Assembly (NCBI GenBank): GCA_900539465.1
Contig: UQCF01000006.1
Location: 79,458 to 143,457 of the forward strand
Origin: an uncultured Ruminococcus sp.
Lineage (GTDB): Bacteria > Bacillota > Clostridia > Oscillospirales > Acutalibacteraceae
Reading direction: 5' to 3'
DNA: 64,000 bases
This document shows positions 62,946-64,000 of this stretch, one piece after another. The notes beneath the pieces are model-generated. The model made no database searches. It saw only the letters and a program-made list of their open reading frames with translations, and was not told the origin of the DNA. Position 1 is the first letter of the stretch. Every line of letters starts with the position of its first letter. The translations under genes and the position numbers were made by a program.

Positions 62946-63916
62946 CAAACGCCGAGAAGCTGCTGGTCAAAGGCAAAAAGAGCTTCGTTTATTTCAAAAA
63001 TATTATAATTTTTTTCTTTTATAAAGTACTCTATAATCACGTCAAATTTGTTGCTGTGCGAGAGGGCAAAGCCTGCTTTCATAAGCAAATCTTTTGTCTC
63101 GTCAAGGCTTAATTCGAGGGCGATGGCAAGGGCGATTGCCGTGGGCTTGCTGGTTTTGTAATTTTTACCGGAGCGGATTTTTGAAAAAAGCTTGCGGTCT
63201 ATGTTTGCTTTTTTATAAACCTGCGCGTCGGTCAAGCCCTTTTCGTCAATTTTTCTGAGCAGAGTTTGAGAAAAGCTCTCGTCAAGGTTTTTTACCGCGT
63301 CGTTAAGGCTCGCTTTCGGCATGGCTGCGGTGTACATGACCGCATGCGGCATGGCATCCGGTTCTATGCTGCGGGCACAGAAATGCGTTTCGACATAGTT
63401 TTCGTCAACATATTCCGCAACGCCTTTAATCAGCTTTTGGCTCACGGCGAAGCTGCTTTTGTCATAAACGACAATATAAATCAGCATATCATGCTTTAGC
63501 AAAAAACTGCTTATTTCACTCACGGCAACCTGAAGCGCGTCTTCTTTGGGGTAGCCGTAAGCTCCCGAAGAGATAAGCGGAAAAGCAACGGTTTCGCACT
63601 TATATTTTTCTGCGAGAGCGAGCGATTCACGGTAGCAGGATTCGAGCAATTCTTTTTCGCCGTGACTGCCGCCGTTCCAAATCGGTCCCACAGTGTGAAT
63701 AACGTATTTGCACGGAAGATTATATCCTTTTGTTATTTTAGCTTTGCCGCTTTGGCAGCCGCCGAGTTTCAGACATTCGGCATAAAGTCCTCTGCCTGCG
63801 GCACGGTGAATTGCGCCGTCAACCCCTCCTCCGCCGAGCAGGGTTTTGTTTGCGGCGTTCACTATGGCGTCACAATGCATTTTTGTTATATCGTTTCTTA
63901 CTATCTGAAGCGGCAT
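62945..63916 (-). CDS. Macrodomain protein with C-terminal HTH
   Basis: In this 323-aa protein residues 1-165 are a MacroD-type macrodomain (DAIVNAANKTLLGGGGVDGA, HTVGPIW, ISSGAYGYPKEDA) that should bind or remove ADP-ribose from proteins. After a linker, residues about 220-300 form a helix-turn-helix-like region (TDAQVYKKANIDRKLFSKIR, then IALELSLDETKDLLMKAGF). That suggests DNA binding or autoregulation. The start at 63916 has GGAG upstream. It is first in a three-gene minus-strand operon. The next gene upstream is outside the window. Confidence 0.9.
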   Translation of the reverse strand: MPLQIVRNDITKMHCDAIVNAANKTLLGGGGVDGAIHRAAGRGLYAECLKLGGCQSGKAKITKGYNLPCKYVIHTVGPIWNGGSHGEKELLESCYRESLALAEKYKCETVAFPLISSGAYGYPKEDALQVAVSEISSFLLKHDMLIYIVVYDKSSFAVSQKLIKGVAEYVDENYVETHFCARSIEPDAMPHAVMYTAAMPKASLNDAVKNLDESFSQTLLRKIDEKGLTDAQVYKKANIDRKLFSKIRSGKNYKTSKPTAIALAIALELSLDETKDLLMKAGFALSHSNKFDVIIEYFIKEKNYNIFEINEALFAFDQQLLGV

Positions 63917-63946
63917 AATGTTATCTCCTTTGCAAATTTTAATCAT

Positions 63947-63955
63947 ATTATATCA
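63947..63955 (-). promoter_or_regulatory. Extended -10 promoter of the ADP-ribose module
   Basis: TGATATAAT on the minus strand is a perfect extended -10, 31 bp before the macrodomain ATG. No good -35 was seen. Confidence 0.65.
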
Positions 63956-63962
63956 TAAATTA

Positions 63963-63980
63963 CTTGTGCGGCAGCACAAG
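63963..63980. repeat. Palindrome upstream of the ADP-ribose module
   Basis: CTTGTGC-GGCA-GCACAAG is a perfect 7-bp inverted repeat just upstream of the promoter. It could be an operator for the HTH protein or the terminator of an upstream gene. The following bases (GAAGTGACGG) resemble the dispersed REP-like repeat. Confidence 0.45.
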
Positions 63981-64000
63981 CGGAACGAAGTGACGGCGGC

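Overview
The window looks like the origin-proximal part of a chromosome from an anaerobic, spore-forming Clostridia member, most like the Oscillospiraceae/Ruminococcaceae group. The lineage is inferred from content, not from a search. Supporting signs are SpoVT, a PdaA-type deacetylase, a short SRP RNA, a dockerin-bearing subtilase, a very large InlB-type repeat surface protein, Noc/Soj/Spo0J with perfect parS sites, and Firmicutes-type promoters and Shine-Dalgarno sites. Several genes appear to use TTG starts.

Layout. 1-9,800 (-) is the N-terminal part (at least 3,266 codons) of a giant secreted repeat protein that runs off the left edge. 10,307-23,290 (-) is a co-directional cluster: lipoprotein, mreB, mreC, mreD, PBP2, a MinD-like ATPase with a C-terminal membrane anchor, mnmE, mnmG, rsmG, noc, parA, parB. 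It carries two perfect parS sites. 23,446-28,822 (+) holds an MFS transporter and a surface-polysaccharide module (Wzm/TagG-type permease, Wzt-type ATPase, GT-D and GT2 glycosyltransferases). 28,844-34,341 (-) is SRP RNA, dnaX, ybaB, recR, dnaN, yaaA, recF, remB. The recR-dnaN gap holds DnaA boxes, a G tract, five TAG triplets and an AT-rich tract: a replication-origin unwinding region without a neighbouring dnaA.

34,628-53,731 mixes housekeeping genes (spoVT, proS, exoA, rpsF-ssb-rpsR, comM, guaB, an orphan 5S rRNA) with accessory ones: a KptA-like ADP-ribosyltransferase-fold protein, an anchored protein behind a potentially bistable leader, a large tandem-HTH regulator, a dockerin subtilase, and a 43-residue Gln/Asn-rich peptide. 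54,151-59,923 carries a PrsA/SurA-like lipoprotein, zinc-ribbon membrane proteins, the UPF0237-UPF0210 pair and rmlB.

The right end (60,019-63,916, -) is the best candidate for an undescribed system. It encodes a macrodomain-HTH protein, then a PARG-SGNH-zinc ribbon-FHA polyprotein whose FHA part is split off by a -1 frame change at a T6 run, then a vWA protein. The three genes share direction and probably one extended -10 promoter. The intergenic regions carry a repeated GGGGCGACAAAT element and an attenuator-like hairpin. The domains suggest ADP-ribose signalling or removal coupled to phosphopeptide recognition, but the substrate is unknown.
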